Positions 1-14,079 are shown, counted from the stretch's first letter. The stretch is 64,000 nt of DNA from Clavaria fumosa (GCA_951802425.1 OX637802.1:3224001-3288000); one strand, 5' to 3'. The notes: a model not told the origin generated them from the sequence alone. Numbers and translations: made by a program.

Positions 1-1
1 G

Positions 2-541
2 CTCCCGATCCCACTCGGCCTCTTCCCCACCACTTCCGCCGCGAACGGGAGCGGCGGTTCGAGCGGTGCGGCGGCGGCTCCGTGCGTTCCCGAACCGGGC
101 ACTGCCGCGTTCCACGCTGTGTCTAAGGTTGGGAGCGTGGTGTCACCCGCGGTGCTGTGGACGCTGCACGACCTGACGTCGACGATGAACACGATGGCGT
201 TCTGCGCGGACCGATCGGTCGCGACTCTCACCCTGCCGCTGCTGGCGCGCCACTTCCCGGTGACGTTTGCGCGGATGATGTGCTCAAGTCTGCTACCGTC
301 AGAGGAGTCGGAGGCGGATATGGAAGACAGCGAGGGCGAGTTGTGCTGGCCTGGCCATAGCAGCGGCGCAGAGGGCCTCGGCTGGGTGTGTCTGATGGGC
401 AGGTCTATGATTAGAGAGTTTGGAGTTGGTATCGGGTACAAGGGCCTCGAAGGCGTCGTGCCCAAGCCCAATTCAGAAGAAGACGCGAGCCCGGAACAGC
501 AAACCCCTGCGGGCCCACCTCCAGGCACTGTGCCCCGATGA
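2..541 (+). CDS. 3' part of an unrecognised protein-coding gene, cut by the window edge
   Basis: An open frame runs from the first bases of the window to a TGA at 539-541, so only the C-terminal ~179 residues are visible and the true start lies outside. The segment is Gly/Ser/Ala-rich at first. It then has a more ordered stretch of about 60 residues with hydrophobic runs (around the LTLPLLARHFP motif), an acidic patch (EESEADMEDSEGE) and a Pro-rich tail. I recognise no domain. Base composition is GC-rich with frequent CpG, like the other genes of the first 13 kb and unlike the transposon region. It could be a last exon or a single-exon gene. The frame is credible because it stays open with fungal-like codon use; the identity is unknown. 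Confidence 0.5.
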   Translation, partial: LPIPLGLFPTTSAANGSGGSSGAAAAPCVPEPGTAAFHAVSKVGSVVSPAVLWTLHDLTSTMNTMAFCADRSVATLTLPLLARHFPVTFARMMCSSLLPSEESEADMEDSEGELCWPGHSSGAEGLGWVCLMGRSMIREFGVGIGYKGLEGVVPKPNSEEDASPEQQTPAGPPPGTVPR

Positions 542-1631
542 GACTATTCTTCTGCTTCATGAACGAAGCACGGCTATTCTGATTGCCATCGACGACCAAC
601 CTCTTGACACCACGCCATGTCGCTACTTCATTGAGAACCCGATGCGAAACATTTATCTGGGAACCTTTTTGTTAGTCTTTTGGTTGTCTACTTGCGAACG
701 ACGGCGATTCTTGTAGCTCTCACTGTCTTCGGAGCACAATTCTCTCCCATTTCTCACTCAGATCTGCGCCCTGTTTATCGGCATAAACAGGCCCCGCGAC
801 ATGGTCTTGAGAAGCCGTGCTTATCCACCCGTGGAGCTTTGTTTTCTTTTTTTGGCCCTTTCCTCTGTAACGACGATGTATCAAGATATGATTCGCGACC
901 ATCGCTTGACTCCTGTCTGCACAAAATCATTCACCTTCGACTGCGGAGCGCGTTCGCATCGTTACATGAGGCCTGTACCCCATTTGTACCTATTTCGGGG
1001 GAACTGTATTTCCCGACATGGCTTGAGAGGTGTCAATATTACATTGTAAGGTGTCCTAGGGCCATGAGAAGATCTACACTTAGATAATGTTCTGATTATT
1101 TTTATGTACATTATTTGATAGTCAAAACTTGCACTGTCGTGGTAGTGGTGGTTGTCGTCACCATTGACGATGTTGATGATGATGGTGATGAGAATGGTTG
1201 GTGTTTCAATGCTTGAGATGAAAACCATCAAGGTTGGTTGTTGTACAACTTGTAGTATTGTATTTTCAAGTTCCACTGCCACATGGCTGTTTGGCAGCAG
1301 AACGCGGAATGTCGAGTCTGGCGCGTGCGGATTCCTTTCCCTTGTCCTTGCGAGAGCTAGCCTGCGAGACAACCATCATCTCAACCCTCCGCCACTTGGT
1401 GTCTCTCCGCTCTATTCCCTGATTTCTATTGGTTTGTTTGGACTCATCGGTCGAGTCTCTCCTCATCGTCCCCTCGACCCCCTCGGCTTCTTTATCGCCG
1501 AAGCACAATACGGGTCATTCGTGAGCTGACCAGCCAGCAGTCCTGCGTTCGAACTTGTTGCTATCGCGACACCTGCGCCCCCTCGTCCACCCCGATACGG
1601 CTTTGCTCCCTTGCCGCCGTCTCAGGCTGCC
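542..1631. other. Intergenic region: 3' flank of the first gene and promoter of the ankyrin gene
   Basis: No convincing coding exon is seen. Short open frames here overlap each other on both strands and lack family resemblance. Pyrimidine-rich stretches lie at 1370-1500 and 1560-1620, just before the proposed ankyrin start, as is common in fungal promoters. No clear TATA box was found. Confidence 0.4.
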
Positions 1632-4600
1632 ATGCCTGGCCCTTCGAGGACCGCTTTGAAGACGGAGGCCAAGTATAACGTCACAACGGAATGTAAGGGT
1701 CTCCCGTACTTGTACTCCTACTCAATCTACCTTCTTGTCGTTCACACTCTCCCCATCCAGTTCCTCATCTTGGCCTCCACGCCGCCGCCGCCACCGGTAA
1801 CATCGGCCTCGTCCAGTATGCTCTCACCCACGGCCAACCCATCAATTCTGTTCTTGATGGCGTCCTGCCTCTCCATGCTGCCTGCTCCGGCGGAAGCGAT
1901 CTCGTCGTCCAGCTGCTTATCGACCATGGCGCGGACGTGAATGCACCGAGGTCGGCAAACTATCCCTTTGTTCAAACCGCCACCACCTCCTAATCGATTT
2001 ATCTTCTCCAGACTCCCTCGGCGCTACTCTAACGAAAAGCACCGCGACGCCTCAGCACCCATAGTTGGTGTCTCTGGCTCCACCCCGCTCCACTTCGCAG
2101 CCGCGAACGGACACACCACCGTTGTATCGACCCTCCTCAAGAATGGCGCGGACCCTGATATCGCAGACAAGTACGGCATCACCCCAGAGACACTTGCCAG
2201 GCAGAATGGGTGGCTTGAATGCGCTGACCTCCTGCGCGACGGCTCCCTCAAGAGGGACAAAGGCGACGACCCGTACGGCCGGATCACAGAGAGTCTGTTG
2301 CTGGCTCCCTCCTTGGAAGACCCCTCCCGCAGGCGCCTGCACGTTAAGCGTTCCGTCGACCATGCTCTCAATGCCCTCAAGTCGACACTCAACAACCGAT
2401 CTGAAAGTCATCTCCATCGCGCCTTCAATTCATCTCCTCCTCCGCCCTCCCCGCCCATGACATCTAAGACATTGGGCACCTACACCCTCTACCCTGCCCC
2501 ACCCGCTCGGTCCACCGATGACCTCTCTCGTCGCCCGTCCCTCCCTCACATCTACGATACTCTACCACCCATCGTGAAGCCTCCACGTTCGCATCGCAGG
2601 CCCCAGTCCGCCGGTAGTGGCGAAGACGAACGGCCCATTCCGCCATATAAACTCGGAACGAAATACTCTCTTCTAAATCTTTTCAAGCGTGCTAGCGAGT
2701 CGTCCTCTGCTAGCCAGCTGGCGGAACCTGTCCTGCCCCCACCTTCGCCATCCGGTGACTCGACCCTCCCTACGCTGACGCAGTCGCCCTCACACATGGA
2801 CACATATGTCCACGTCGCCTCGCATACACGCATCCCCTCGGGGAGCGACGATAGCAGCTCACATGACTCGATTACGCCCGTTTCGTCCGCCCTTTCGTCC
2901 CACGTAGCCTCCCGGCATCCTTCGGTGCTGAATGTGATCCAGGCGCTACCTGTGTTTGAAGACGACGAGCGGACACGCACTAGTAGCCTGCCAAGCCATG
3001 CTGCCGCCGCCTTCCCGCGCAGTATCCCCGGCAACCGGGTCATCTCCTCTTCCCACGCCCACGGACAACAGCAGCAACCACCATTGCAGCAACAAGTGCA
3101 ATCGCCGCTGCGCGAGTCACGTCACAACTCAAGCGCGACCACAGTCTCTTCAACCGGCCTCTGGACAAGCACGCAATACCACCAGTATCACCACCATCCT
3201 CATTCGCCCCACCGACTCGCCTTCCGGTCCAACTCGACTCCGGCGAGTGCAGCCAAGACCCGAAACTTGTTGTCTCTGAGGGTCGGCATCGCGGGGGACA
3301 TGAGTGGAGTGGACATGACTATACCTGAGTTGGCGACGAGGACTCAGGACTCTCAACCGATCAAGATCCACATCGACGAAGAGCAGGAGGATGAAGACGA
3401 GTTCAAGCGACGGGTCATGTGGAAAGCTGAGGCAGGCAGCGGTGGCTATGAGCGGCCAAGGCTAGGGACTCTACGAACCTCTGACTCATCTGGCCGTGGT
3501 TCTTCGCTCGCGTCTTCGTCATCATCGCTATCCCCGATCCTTTCCGCGGACGCAGGGGCTGTTGTGCCAGACTTGCCATTCCCGCTAGGTGTGTCGGTGT
3601 CGGCGACCGGGCCCGTTGGTTCCCATGCTGGAGGTGGTGCAACATCGTCGTCATCTCCACAGCCAGCGTTGGTCGCGGGGGGGCTTACGGCTGCCACAAA
3701 TTTTGGACCCAAGGGACAGCACCGACATAGGGGGAGCTCCATCAGCAGCGCGAGCACGGACAGTAGCGCGGGCCCGCCACCCCCTTCAGTAAGCGAGACG
3801 AACACGCCGTTAACAATGGTGACAGCGAAATCATCAATGAGCACCAGCTTAGGCGACGACACAAGCAATGGAATAGGGACGATAGGGTCTACACCTAAGC
3901 TGGACTCGGAGAAGTCAGCCGACGTGGCAATGCGCCGAACACTCGAAGACTCGCCACGCAGCGCTGGCAGTGGTGCGGGTCTGTCCGAGCGTCGGGCGCA
4001 CGTTCCACTTGATATCGACATCCGCTCCATCTCGTCACACGCGCAGGCAGAGGCGCTCGTACATCACAGGCAACAGTCCATACTCGATATGGCCACTAGT
4101 GACAACCTAGATCCGCCAAGCGCAGTCGCGGGAAATACCAGCGTGAGCGGAGGTATAGGAGCCGCGCGATCCCCGCTTAGCGCGAAACTCTTAGCGTATG
4201 GGGAGAGTTTAGCGCTAGAACGGAAACTAAAGAGGGAGGAGGAAGAGCGGGCAGCGGCCGATAAAGCAGAAGTGCCAACGATGACAGCTGCTATACCCAC
4301 GGCTCAATTGCATCGGTCGGCTTCGAGAGGGTCGCCCAGGGACATCGGGGATCGTTTGACCATGGAGCGGCAACTGAGTCTCGAGCGACGCCCGAGACGC
4401 AGCGATCATCGACGGCCAAACATGAGCGTTGAGGGTAGTTTTGATATACGTGAATATTCCCGTAAGCCAGGCCATTATTAATATTTGTATTCAGACTATT
4501 GACCCGGCTGGTTTCCTTAGCCCTTCCAGATCGCGCCTCTCACTTGCAGACGGATACGTTCCTACCTCCGCATTCGTCATCACGCCAGCTCATCCAGCAA

Positions 4601-5068
4601 AAACTGCACCATCAGAGTGATACGCTTGTTAATCCTGCATGTGAGGCTGACTGCCCATCTGCGAGTGCGCCCTCTCCTCCATCGAGCCCAACCCAAACCT
4701 TGTCGACACCACCAGCACCACCAGCACCGACGTCTGGGTCTGAGGTTATAGTGGCCCATTCCCCATCACCCGGCCTTGACTTTGTGTTCAAAGACTCTGC
4801 ATTGTCACTGTCATTGTCGCTACCATCGTCAGCAAATGTCCCGATAGGGGCAATAAATGTTGATGTTCCTGAGAGCCCGTCTGCAACGACGGCAGACGAG
4901 CGTGACATTGCTAGTGCTAGCAAGCTGTCACGAATGGGATTTGCCACTGCAGATGGATGGCAGCCTTCATCGACGATATCGGCGCCGTGGTCCCTTCCCC
5001 CCCGCTCAGGAAGCAAAGTCAAGTTTGGGATCAGGTCGCTCATGCAGAGCCTCAAGGGCAAGTCGTGA
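1632..5068 (+). CDS. Ankyrin-repeat protein with long disordered C-terminal region (four exons)
   Basis: Proposed exons are 1632-1692, 1761-1950, 2012-4461 and 4521-5068, giving 1,082 residues. The three introns are 68, 61 and 59 nt, all GT-AG and phase-consistent. The start is the ATG at 1632; an in-frame upstream TTG is not needed. Residues ~22-84 and ~107-160 form about four ankyrin repeats (motifs LHAAAATGN, LPLHAACSGG, TPLHFAAANGH, DKYGITPETLARQNGW), a protein-binding fold. The remaining ~900 residues are Ser/Pro/Gln-rich and probably disordered. The exon-3 frame meets a TAA at 4479-4481, but this lies inside a good intron. Splicing joins a further ~180 residues that end in a basic motif (SKVKFGIRSLMQSLKGKS), so I prefer the longer model. 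Similar ankyrin proteins are widespread in basidiomycetes, with roles mostly unknown; partner and location cannot be read here. Confidence 0.8.
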
Positions 5069-5849
5069 ACCTGGTTCATTTTTGCTATTTCTTCCATTGT
5101 CATTTTTCTGTTCCACTTTCTTTACTGTATGTCATGGGACTCTTGGTGTACATGCTGTGCCCTGTAAATGTGGTAGTCCTCAATGAAGTGTCACTCACAT
5201 GATGTCTGTTCTTCTGATTATTGAATTGTACCTGATCAACCTGGACATGGTTCAGTTGGATATTCTAGTATAAGATGGGGAACCAGATTGTGTTTATCCC
5301 CTGCTTGAAATGAGATAATGGATTCTGCCAGATATCTGATTTTCTAGTAATATATACAGTAGGTCCAGCAGAAGATATCCTTCAGACCAGAATTACAATC
5401 TCTGGTTCTGGAACCAGTGGTTTGTGCCTTGTGCCTCAGTACCTGAGGGGCAGGCACCAAGCCCACTTTCAGGGATACTGTCACACCTGTGTTGCTCCCT
5501 TTGGGCCTGGACTAGAATTATGATCTCCAGTCCTGAACTCCAGTGGCTTGCACCTCATGCCTCAGTACCTGTACCTGCCCCACTTAAGGAGCTGGCACCA
5601 AGTCCACTTCTTGGGATAGATTCCCCACATGATCCCACCCTGACCTCCTGACCCATTGTGAACAGACTTTCATAGTTATGCTTCAGGAATTGACTAGATG
5701 TAGTTTTGCTTACAATCTATTAAGTACAACCCACATAGTTGCTTGGTGGCAGAGCCACCAACTTGATAGTAGCACCCAAACTCCAGATCTACTTTCTAAG
5801 TGCTGCTGTACCATGCATCTTCCACATGTTGCATCAGGAGACCTAAAAC
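5069..5849. other. Non-coding 3' flank with an imperfect ~100-bp duplication
   Basis: No gene is supported. Two diverged copies of a ~100-bp unit lie at about 5386-5483 and 5510-5619. Both run from an ACTAGAATTA/ACCAGAATTA start through CTCAGTACCTG and GGCACCAAG to a GGGATA end. This suggests an old transposon fragment or local duplication. Confidence 0.4.
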
Positions 5850-6050
5850 TTTCTTGACAATTTGAACCTATTTGCACTTGATTGGTCTTGATTTGTTTCT
5901 TGACTGTCTTGAATTCTCAAGTCAAGACAGATCAAGACAAAAGGTTCTTGATTAAGTAGGTCCATTTTCTTGATTTTCTTGATTTGTCTTGACCTGCTTG
6001 ATTTTTGCAGTCAAGACTATCAAGACAAAATCAAGACAATTTGAGGTTTC
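5850..6050. repeat. Cluster of TCAAGACA / TGTCTTGA motifs in both orientations
   Basis: Within ~200 bp the heptamer TCAAGAC or its complement recurs more than ten times in both orientations, so the stretch can fold on itself. A related cluster lies at 13925-14065. Dense short motifs in both orientations are typical of the subterminal regions of non-autonomous DNA transposons, but clear terminal repeats were not found. Confidence 0.4.
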
Positions 6051-6150
6051 CTGATGTGGTTCCTTTCCATGCCTTCCCCACCCATGTTCCACATGTCTGC
6101 CCTAGCCTCATGTGTGACTCACTTCCACTTTATATGACTCATGGCTGGCT

Positions 6151-6590
6151 TATGTACATAGTGAATAGCATGGGTTACCCATGGGTTTTGCATGGGTTTT
6201 GAGTAAAGGGGATTGTAGCCCTTCATTTCTTGATGAAAATAAATAAAAATTGCATTCAAAATGATCCAGAATTGACTGAGATATGGGCAGTACAAGTTTT
6301 ATGGCTGAAGCTTCCAAACTGAAGCTTCCTCACCTCAATCTTTGCAAGAGAGTCATCAAAATGTGAGGTTTTTTAACATTTTGATGACTCTCTTGCAAAG
6401 ATTGAGGTGAGGAAGCTTCAGTTTGGAAGCTTCAGCCATAAAACTTGTACTGCCCATATCTCAGTCAATTCTGAATCATTTTGAATGCAATTTTTATTTA
6501 TTTTCATCAAGAAATGAAGGGCTACAATCCCCTTTACTCAAAACCCATGCAAAACCTGCAGGTAACCTGTGCTATTCACTATATGTACAT
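6151..6590. repeat. Long near-perfect inverted repeat (foldback/hairpin element)
   Basis: Arms of about 213 bp (6151-6363 and 6377-6590) are nearly exact reverse complements around a 13-nt AT-rich loop. Within the arms, GGCTGAAGCTTCCAAACTGA has an exact complement. Differences are confined to a few positions near the outer ends. No reading frame of note is present. The structure fits a foldback MITE, or an inverted duplication that would give a long hairpin if transcribed. Confidence 0.85.
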
Positions 6591-6773
6591 GACTCATGGT
6601 GACTTGGGTAGCTAGTTCATGTAACTTCACATTGCTACCCAACTCCCTTTATCTCATCTGCTTGTGTGTGACTGAGCCACAAGCTTCCTCACACAGATTC
6701 AAAGCAGGGCTGTCTTAGGCTGACAGGACTGTGGCCGTTTTTTCAACATAACGGGGGGGGGGGGTTGAGCCAA
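6591..6773. other. Short non-coding stretch with a 12-G homopolymer
   Basis: This lies between the foldback and the 42-bp tandem array. A run of twelve G lies at 6753-6764. Nothing else is recognised. Confidence 0.4.
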
Positions 6774-6983
6774 ATACACTCTGAGAATGTGCACTAACAA
6801 GCTTCAAGAACAGTAATACACTCTGAGAATGTGCACTAACAAGCTTCAAGAACAGTAATACACTCTGAGAATGTGCACTAACAAGCTTCAAGAACAGTAA
6901 TACACTCTGAGAATGTGCACTAACAAGCTTCAAGAACAGTAATACACTCTGAGAATGTGCACTAACAAGCTTCAAGAACAGTA
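6774..6983. repeat. Five tandem copies of a 42-bp unit
   Basis: The unit starts ATACACTCTGAGAATG at 6774, 6816, 6858, 6900 and 6942, and the five copies look identical. It ends about 10 bp past the stop codon of the minus-strand ferric reductase, so it lies in that gene's 3' UTR. The unit length is a multiple of three, so a minus-strand frame stays open through it as a repeated 14-residue motif; this is probably not translated. Confidence 0.95.
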
Positions 6984-6992
6984 ATACAGGCT

Positions 6993-9078
6993 TTACAGAC
7001 CAAAAGGTTCAACATGTAGGGCAATTCTTCTAGGACCAGACCCACTCATTTTGGCCACTGCATTTTGCGCTTCCCATGTCAAACTCTGAGGGCCACTAGC
7101 ACAGACTGCTGAACCACCCGTCAAAGCGAAGGACAGAGCTGCCTCTCCATTCTGTGACCTATCTACAGGTATCCCTTGCTCGATGTGATTACAATCACAG
7201 GAGTCGAGAAATCCACACAGCAGATCGATGACAGAGGGGCGTGCTTCAGTGACGACCATGTTGGAGATGTTGGGTATGTCTCCACGGGAACATTGGCAGG
7301 TGACGAAAATCGAGATACGCAGGTTCAATGATGACTTTACCGCACGAGTGGCGATGTCCAGGAGCATGGGTGAGAACCATTTGATCGATGCTATAATGTC
7401 CTATCAGCAGGGTCATGGAATTAGCTGAACAGATATGAGCAGCGCACCAGACGATCTTGTGTACCAGGCGAAGTGTATTATTCGAGTTCGCTCTCCTCGA
7501 CTGCGTGCTGAGGTAATGCACCTCGTGACAATATCTTCAAGAATTCCCATCGCGAAAGTCGCGCCTGATCCGCCGGCAATGAACAACACAGATTCATACT
7601 CTCCAACATCTATACTGCACCCTCCATAAGGACCATCGGTGATCACCTGCACCCGGCATTCTCTGGGGTTAACCGCGGCATTCTTCCCAGAGGTTCGATT
7701 GTCTTTCGCAGCGTATGCATTCAAGGCACGGGTCCAAGCCCCAGAAACACGTGCTCCCAATACTAGTGTCGAATTGAACGTGCACGACGACGATGGCGCC
7801 GACATGATAGAGAATGGATGCGACTCAAACATATGCCCGTCGAAAATGACTCGTATGCGCACGTACTGGCCTGTCACCCAACCTACATGACAATCTTGAA
7901 CACGGATCTTGACATGGGGGTGGTCAGCGGGGGCATGAGCATAAGAAAGACATCCTACGATGGTCATCTGGTTGTCCACGGCTTCAAGCAAGGCATCCCT
8001 GATGCGGTAGCGGAAGAGACGAAGCAGCAGATCGAGTCCATACAGTGCAAGGGATGGGAAAATCCACGGATAAGCATAAATTGTGTGATAGCATAGCGTT
8101 ACGACAAAGCTGACGGTAAGAACAACGCTAGAGGTGCATTGAGGCTGAGTAAGCATCATTCAGATGGTGTAGCACGCACTGCAGAATCCGGAATGCCTGA
8201 TAAAAGCGATTCCTTATAGGATATAGCGAGAAACCAACTATGCTGCTGAGTATTACAAGCGTCGCAATGCCGGAACATTCTTTCTGTTGACCTAGAATTG
8301 GGGTGTTGAATTGTAGATGATCGCGAATCCAGAGGCTTCCATGAGTCATCGCAGCCAGCCACATGAATCGTCCGGACCACCGATGAATGTAATTGAGCTT
8401 TTCATATCCAAAACCTGGTCCAAGAAGGAGGGAGAAGACTGAATTTTTCGTGGCGAAAAGGAATATAACTGGGAGCTGGGCGACTGCAAGAAAGCCTAAG
8501 ACAGATCGCCTAAGCAACATAAGGGGAGCGGAGGCTGAGGAAGTGAATACCAGGACGGTTTGGATTGCTGATGATCGGAGCATTCACAAATATTGACACC
8601 ATCAATAGAGAGAGGTATACTACAACCAGAAGAACTGCCCGCCCCGTGATTGAGGAAAAGGTGTATCCATGAAAAGAAAAAGGCGTACTTTGAGCAAGAT
8701 TTAACTTCAAGCGAGGAGGAGACCACCAGGATCCTGAGCGCATTCCATAAATCTTACAACAAAATCTAGCGATCATCGTCGTAGGTGGATGATGTTCATT
8801 GATAGTCACAGAGGAAGGTGATTTAGATTGATCTTCCGATACTCCCTTCACTCTGACAGACATTACCCGATTTCGCCTTTGCAACTTGAATAGCATGTTG
8901 GAGAAGACGAAGAGGGCGACTGCGCCAACCCATGTGTATGTGAATCGACGTTGCCATTTAGGATCCTCTGCGTACGAGCTGTCCCCTCGTCAGCATGACG
9001 GCGAATGAAAATGCGAATTACAGTGATGTACTCGTAGAGGCGAAGGCTTGCAGGTATGTCAAATCCTGTGTCTGACAT
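6993..9078 (-). CDS. Ferric/cupric reductase transmembrane protein (FRE family), five exons
   Basis: In gene order the exons are 9078-9022, 8965-8551, 8495-8180, 8127-7448 and 7390-6993 on the minus strand; introns are 52-57 nt and the protein has 621 residues. The phases agree at every junction. The AG acceptor of the first intron (8966) is the least certain. The membrane core has the two bis-haem pairs of the family, His195/His209 and His263/His277, each spaced by 13 residues. They lie in KLNYIHRW...MTHG and RILHVV...CYH. An FAD-binding motif HPFSI (366-370) and an NAD(P)-binding GGSGATF (448-454) follow, and the C-terminus ends in a typical LHVEPFGL. Such enzymes move electrons from cytosolic NADPH across the plasma membrane to reduce Fe(III) or Cu(II) for uptake. 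Substrate preference cannot be told. No frameshift or stop interrupts the model. Confidence 0.88.
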
Positions 9079-10511
9079 GGTGACCACGAGGTTGAAGTGA
9101 ATACAGAAGGGACGCAGGCTTTGGATTGAAAGGGCGTGAGGGGCGCACGGCACCGGTTCGGGAACGTGTGGTGAATTGACCCAGGTGGTGGTTTATTGTT
9201 TGTCGTGACGTCGGGCCATGATGAACGTCTCCAACAAGAATTCCTCGCTGGACATTGAAGTTGTCAGTCAATTCTACTGCTTGCACCAGAATTCTAACAT
9301 CAGAGCTCTAAAGCCCGAGTTCTCAGGTTCTGGACAGGCACATGACAACAGAAGTCCTGCGCGCAATCCTTCATTCTATCCTGTTCCACCGGCTTTTCGG
9401 GTCAGTCAAACCCAAAACATTTGAAGTTCTGGACATCAGCATGGTAGGTGGATTACCCAGTCATATGCTTGGCCTCTAATGAGCTTGCCGAAGCCCGGGG
9501 TCGATGACCCAGAAATGGAACATCTTATTGATGATAAGGTGGAAGCTTTTTGGAAATGCATAGAAGGGGGCATGATTAAGCAAGGCCAGGTAGCATTCTG
9601 CTCAATGCATTGCCCTGCGAAATCCTGACTCGTGCCTAAAGATCCTGGTGATATTTTCCGAGCGGCGCCAAAAAAAATCTTGGTTCTATGTAGGAGAAGA
9701 GGATATACCATGGGAACAATGGTCCCTCTCTTCCGATCCTATCTGCTGTACCATCTCATTTTCAGGCAGGACTATCAATGCTGAAGTGCGCCAGCCCAAG
9801 TCTGAACGAGGTGAGAGACCTGATCTAACCTCATCTTCGTGATGATGGCCTACGTCACACAGATCGCCAAATCTTCAATGCCACCTTGGCCTCTACTTTG
9901 TCAGCCACCTTGCAGATGATGATCATGCACACTTCCTCTGAGCATGGGCGAGCTGCTGTGCCTGTCATAACAAGTGCTTCTGGGATATCACCATTTCCTG
10001 TTAAGATTGTGGTCAAGGTTGGTGGCATCGAGGTCCGGTGAAGAGTCTTGCAGATATTGTGTCTAGCACATAGGCTCTAGTGAAAGATATTACAGTAGTC
10101 CAATCAGTTGTGGCTCAAGCCATGCACCCTAATGACAAGTGTTGTGCCACCTCCACACACCCTGCTGGGCAAGGTAAAGAAGAGCCTTCAACACCTCTGT
10201 TTAGGGTTGCCAAAGTTCAGTTCTGAACTGACACAAAGAACCAGAACTGGCCAAACTGACAGTTCAGGACTTTGGGTATACCAAAGAACTGGGTTTGAAC
10301 CAGTTCAAACTGAAACTTTTTTTCTTTTTTTTGGGGGGGGGGGCATGCCAGTGCTGAATTGTTTGTGTGGTGCAGCAAAAAATGACATGCATCTGGCTTA
10401 TTATGTTTGCACATGCCCTTGCCAAACATACCCTATACCATTGCACAGCTCTGGTGGATGCAGCACATGGCCAACCTGGCTTGAAAATTTTACATACTAC
10501 TCTTACATGAT
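9079..10511. other. Intergenic region without a supported gene; possible repeat remnants
   Basis: Short frames on both strands have no recognisable domain. The part next to 9079 should hold the ferric-reductase promoter. Around 10205-10320 short AGTTC/GAACT motifs recur in both orientations, and a run of ten G lies near 10334. This resembles the end of a non-autonomous transposon, but no terminal repeat or target duplication could be fixed. Confidence 0.35.
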
Positions 10512-10763
10512 CCAACATCTCATTCACAGCACAGCACCCACTGGCATTCACAATGGGGAAATCAGGCATTGGGTGGGGATCCCATGTGAACTGCAATATC
10601 TCAAGCGACTAATGAGCCATTACAGTAACACTTTGAAACTTTCAAAGTGTTGATGGCTCACTAGTCACTTGAGATATTGCAGTTCACATGGGATCCCCAC
10701 CCAATGCCTGATTTCCCCACTGCATTGTGAATGCCAGTGGGTGCTGTGTTGTGAATGAGACAT
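10512..10763. repeat. Foldback hairpin, arms ~125 bp
   Basis: Two nearly exact reverse-complement arms (about 10512-10638 and 10640-10763) meet at the palindrome CACTTTGAAACTTTCAAAG. Sequences such as GGGGATCCCA and CTGATTTCCCC/GGGGAAATCAG sit opposite each other, with a few mismatches near the centre and outer ends. No coding content is seen. Immediately right (10763-10880) a GGTGCTGCAT-type motif recurs at roughly 36-bp spacing. Confidence 0.8.
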
Positions 10764-11174
10764 CGGGGTGCTGCATCATCAGCAAGAATGACAGAGGCCA
10801 TGTAGCAAAAGAGACTGGCAGGTGCCATGTGATGAACAAGAACAGTGGGTGCTGCATGGTGAGCAAGAGCAATGAGTGCTGTCCCCTGGGGCACTGGACC
10901 CAATGGCTAGAAGATGTGACTGACCAGTCCATTTGGATGATAAACAGATACATGGCATCCACCACCAATGAAAGCACACTGGCTCACCTACCAAACCTTC
11001 AGAACCCCACAGGATCAGCAGCCCTGATAGCAACAATGAACCATGACAAGAGCAGGGCACTCCACACGGTATTTCCCCCTCACCACCCAACCCATTCACC
11101 CCGGAAGAGCAATACCCTCCGCCGGCACTATTCACACATCACATCAAAAACGCAAGCTAGTCAACTCCACAGAT
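10764..11174. other. Non-coding stretch with degenerate ~36-bp repeats, then 3' flank of the MYST gene
   Basis: GGGTGCTG-type motifs recur between 10740 and 10880. Nothing else is recognised before the stop codon of the minus-strand gene at 11175. Confidence 0.35.
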
Positions 11175-13280
<2,106 letters not shown>

Positions 13281-13924
13281 TAACCAGTAGATGAAGATCG
13301 AATTCCTTGAACAGTGAACACGGTGGCAGTGCGAAGACTTGGGGACATCAGTTTGACCTCACAACTAGTGCTTATTATTAATAAGAAAGAGATGGGAATG
13401 AGGGCAGGTGTACATGCACACTACCACCATTCCCACCTTGGCAGTTTATCATTTCAGGTTGAGCAAGCTTCCCGCTGTCTCGACGTGGCTCGCTCACTAT
13501 TGAAGTCACTTGCTGTTACCTCTAGAATGTGTGAAGTGCAATGTGTGCTGCATGTTCTCATTGTAAATCCAGATGAGCAATGCTGTTCAACTTGTCATTC
13601 GTCATTGCCTACCTGCCGCTAGGGGTGTTGTTCTCCACCATACTTACCACCATGCCATCCTCCATCAGGAAACACAAGTTCAAAAAGCCAAAAAGGGCTC
13701 AAGGTTCAAAAATGACCTAGATTTGGTCAAAAGTCATTGTTGGTCAGGTTTCAAAAAAAAATTAAAAGTTGAAAAAAGTTGAAAAAGTTGGGAAAGGCTT
13801 AAAAATCTAGACCATGAGTGGTTGTTACAAAGGAAAATTATTCACTTTTTGGCTTTTTTACTTGAGAAAGCAAAAAGTTGAAAAGTTTTTGTGTAATTTC
13901 CTGATGTTGGCCATCAGGAAACCT

Positions 13925-14065
13925 CAAAATGTCTTGACCTTAGTGGTCAAGACAGATCAAGAACTTTTTGGTCAAGAACTCTGTCTTGAAAATGCAAAAC
14001 AAACCTACTTATACAAGTTGAAGTTCTTGATTCAAGAACAATCAAGTGTACAAGATGTGATAAGG
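13925..14065. repeat. Second TCAAGAC / GTCTTGA motif cluster
   Basis: TCAAGA-type words recur in both orientations about ten times, matching the cluster at 5850-6050. Their shared content suggests two copies of one non-autonomous repeat family. Confidence 0.4.
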
Positions 14066-14079
14066 GGTCAAGACAATGG

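Noticed and set aside
1941..4481. Ankyrin gene ending at the TAA at 4481 as a single 846-residue frame
   Set aside because: The start would lie in an intron and miss two repeats, and the stop lies in a phase-consistent 59-nt intron leading to a further conserved-looking exon.
5850..6050. A CRISPR-like array
   Set aside because: The motifs are 7 nt long, irregularly spaced and in both orientations, in a eukaryotic genome.
6715..6975. A repeat protein (five 14-residue units) on the minus strand
   Set aside because: It lies in the 3' UTR of the ferric reductase, has no start context, and the frame is open only because the unit is 42 bp.
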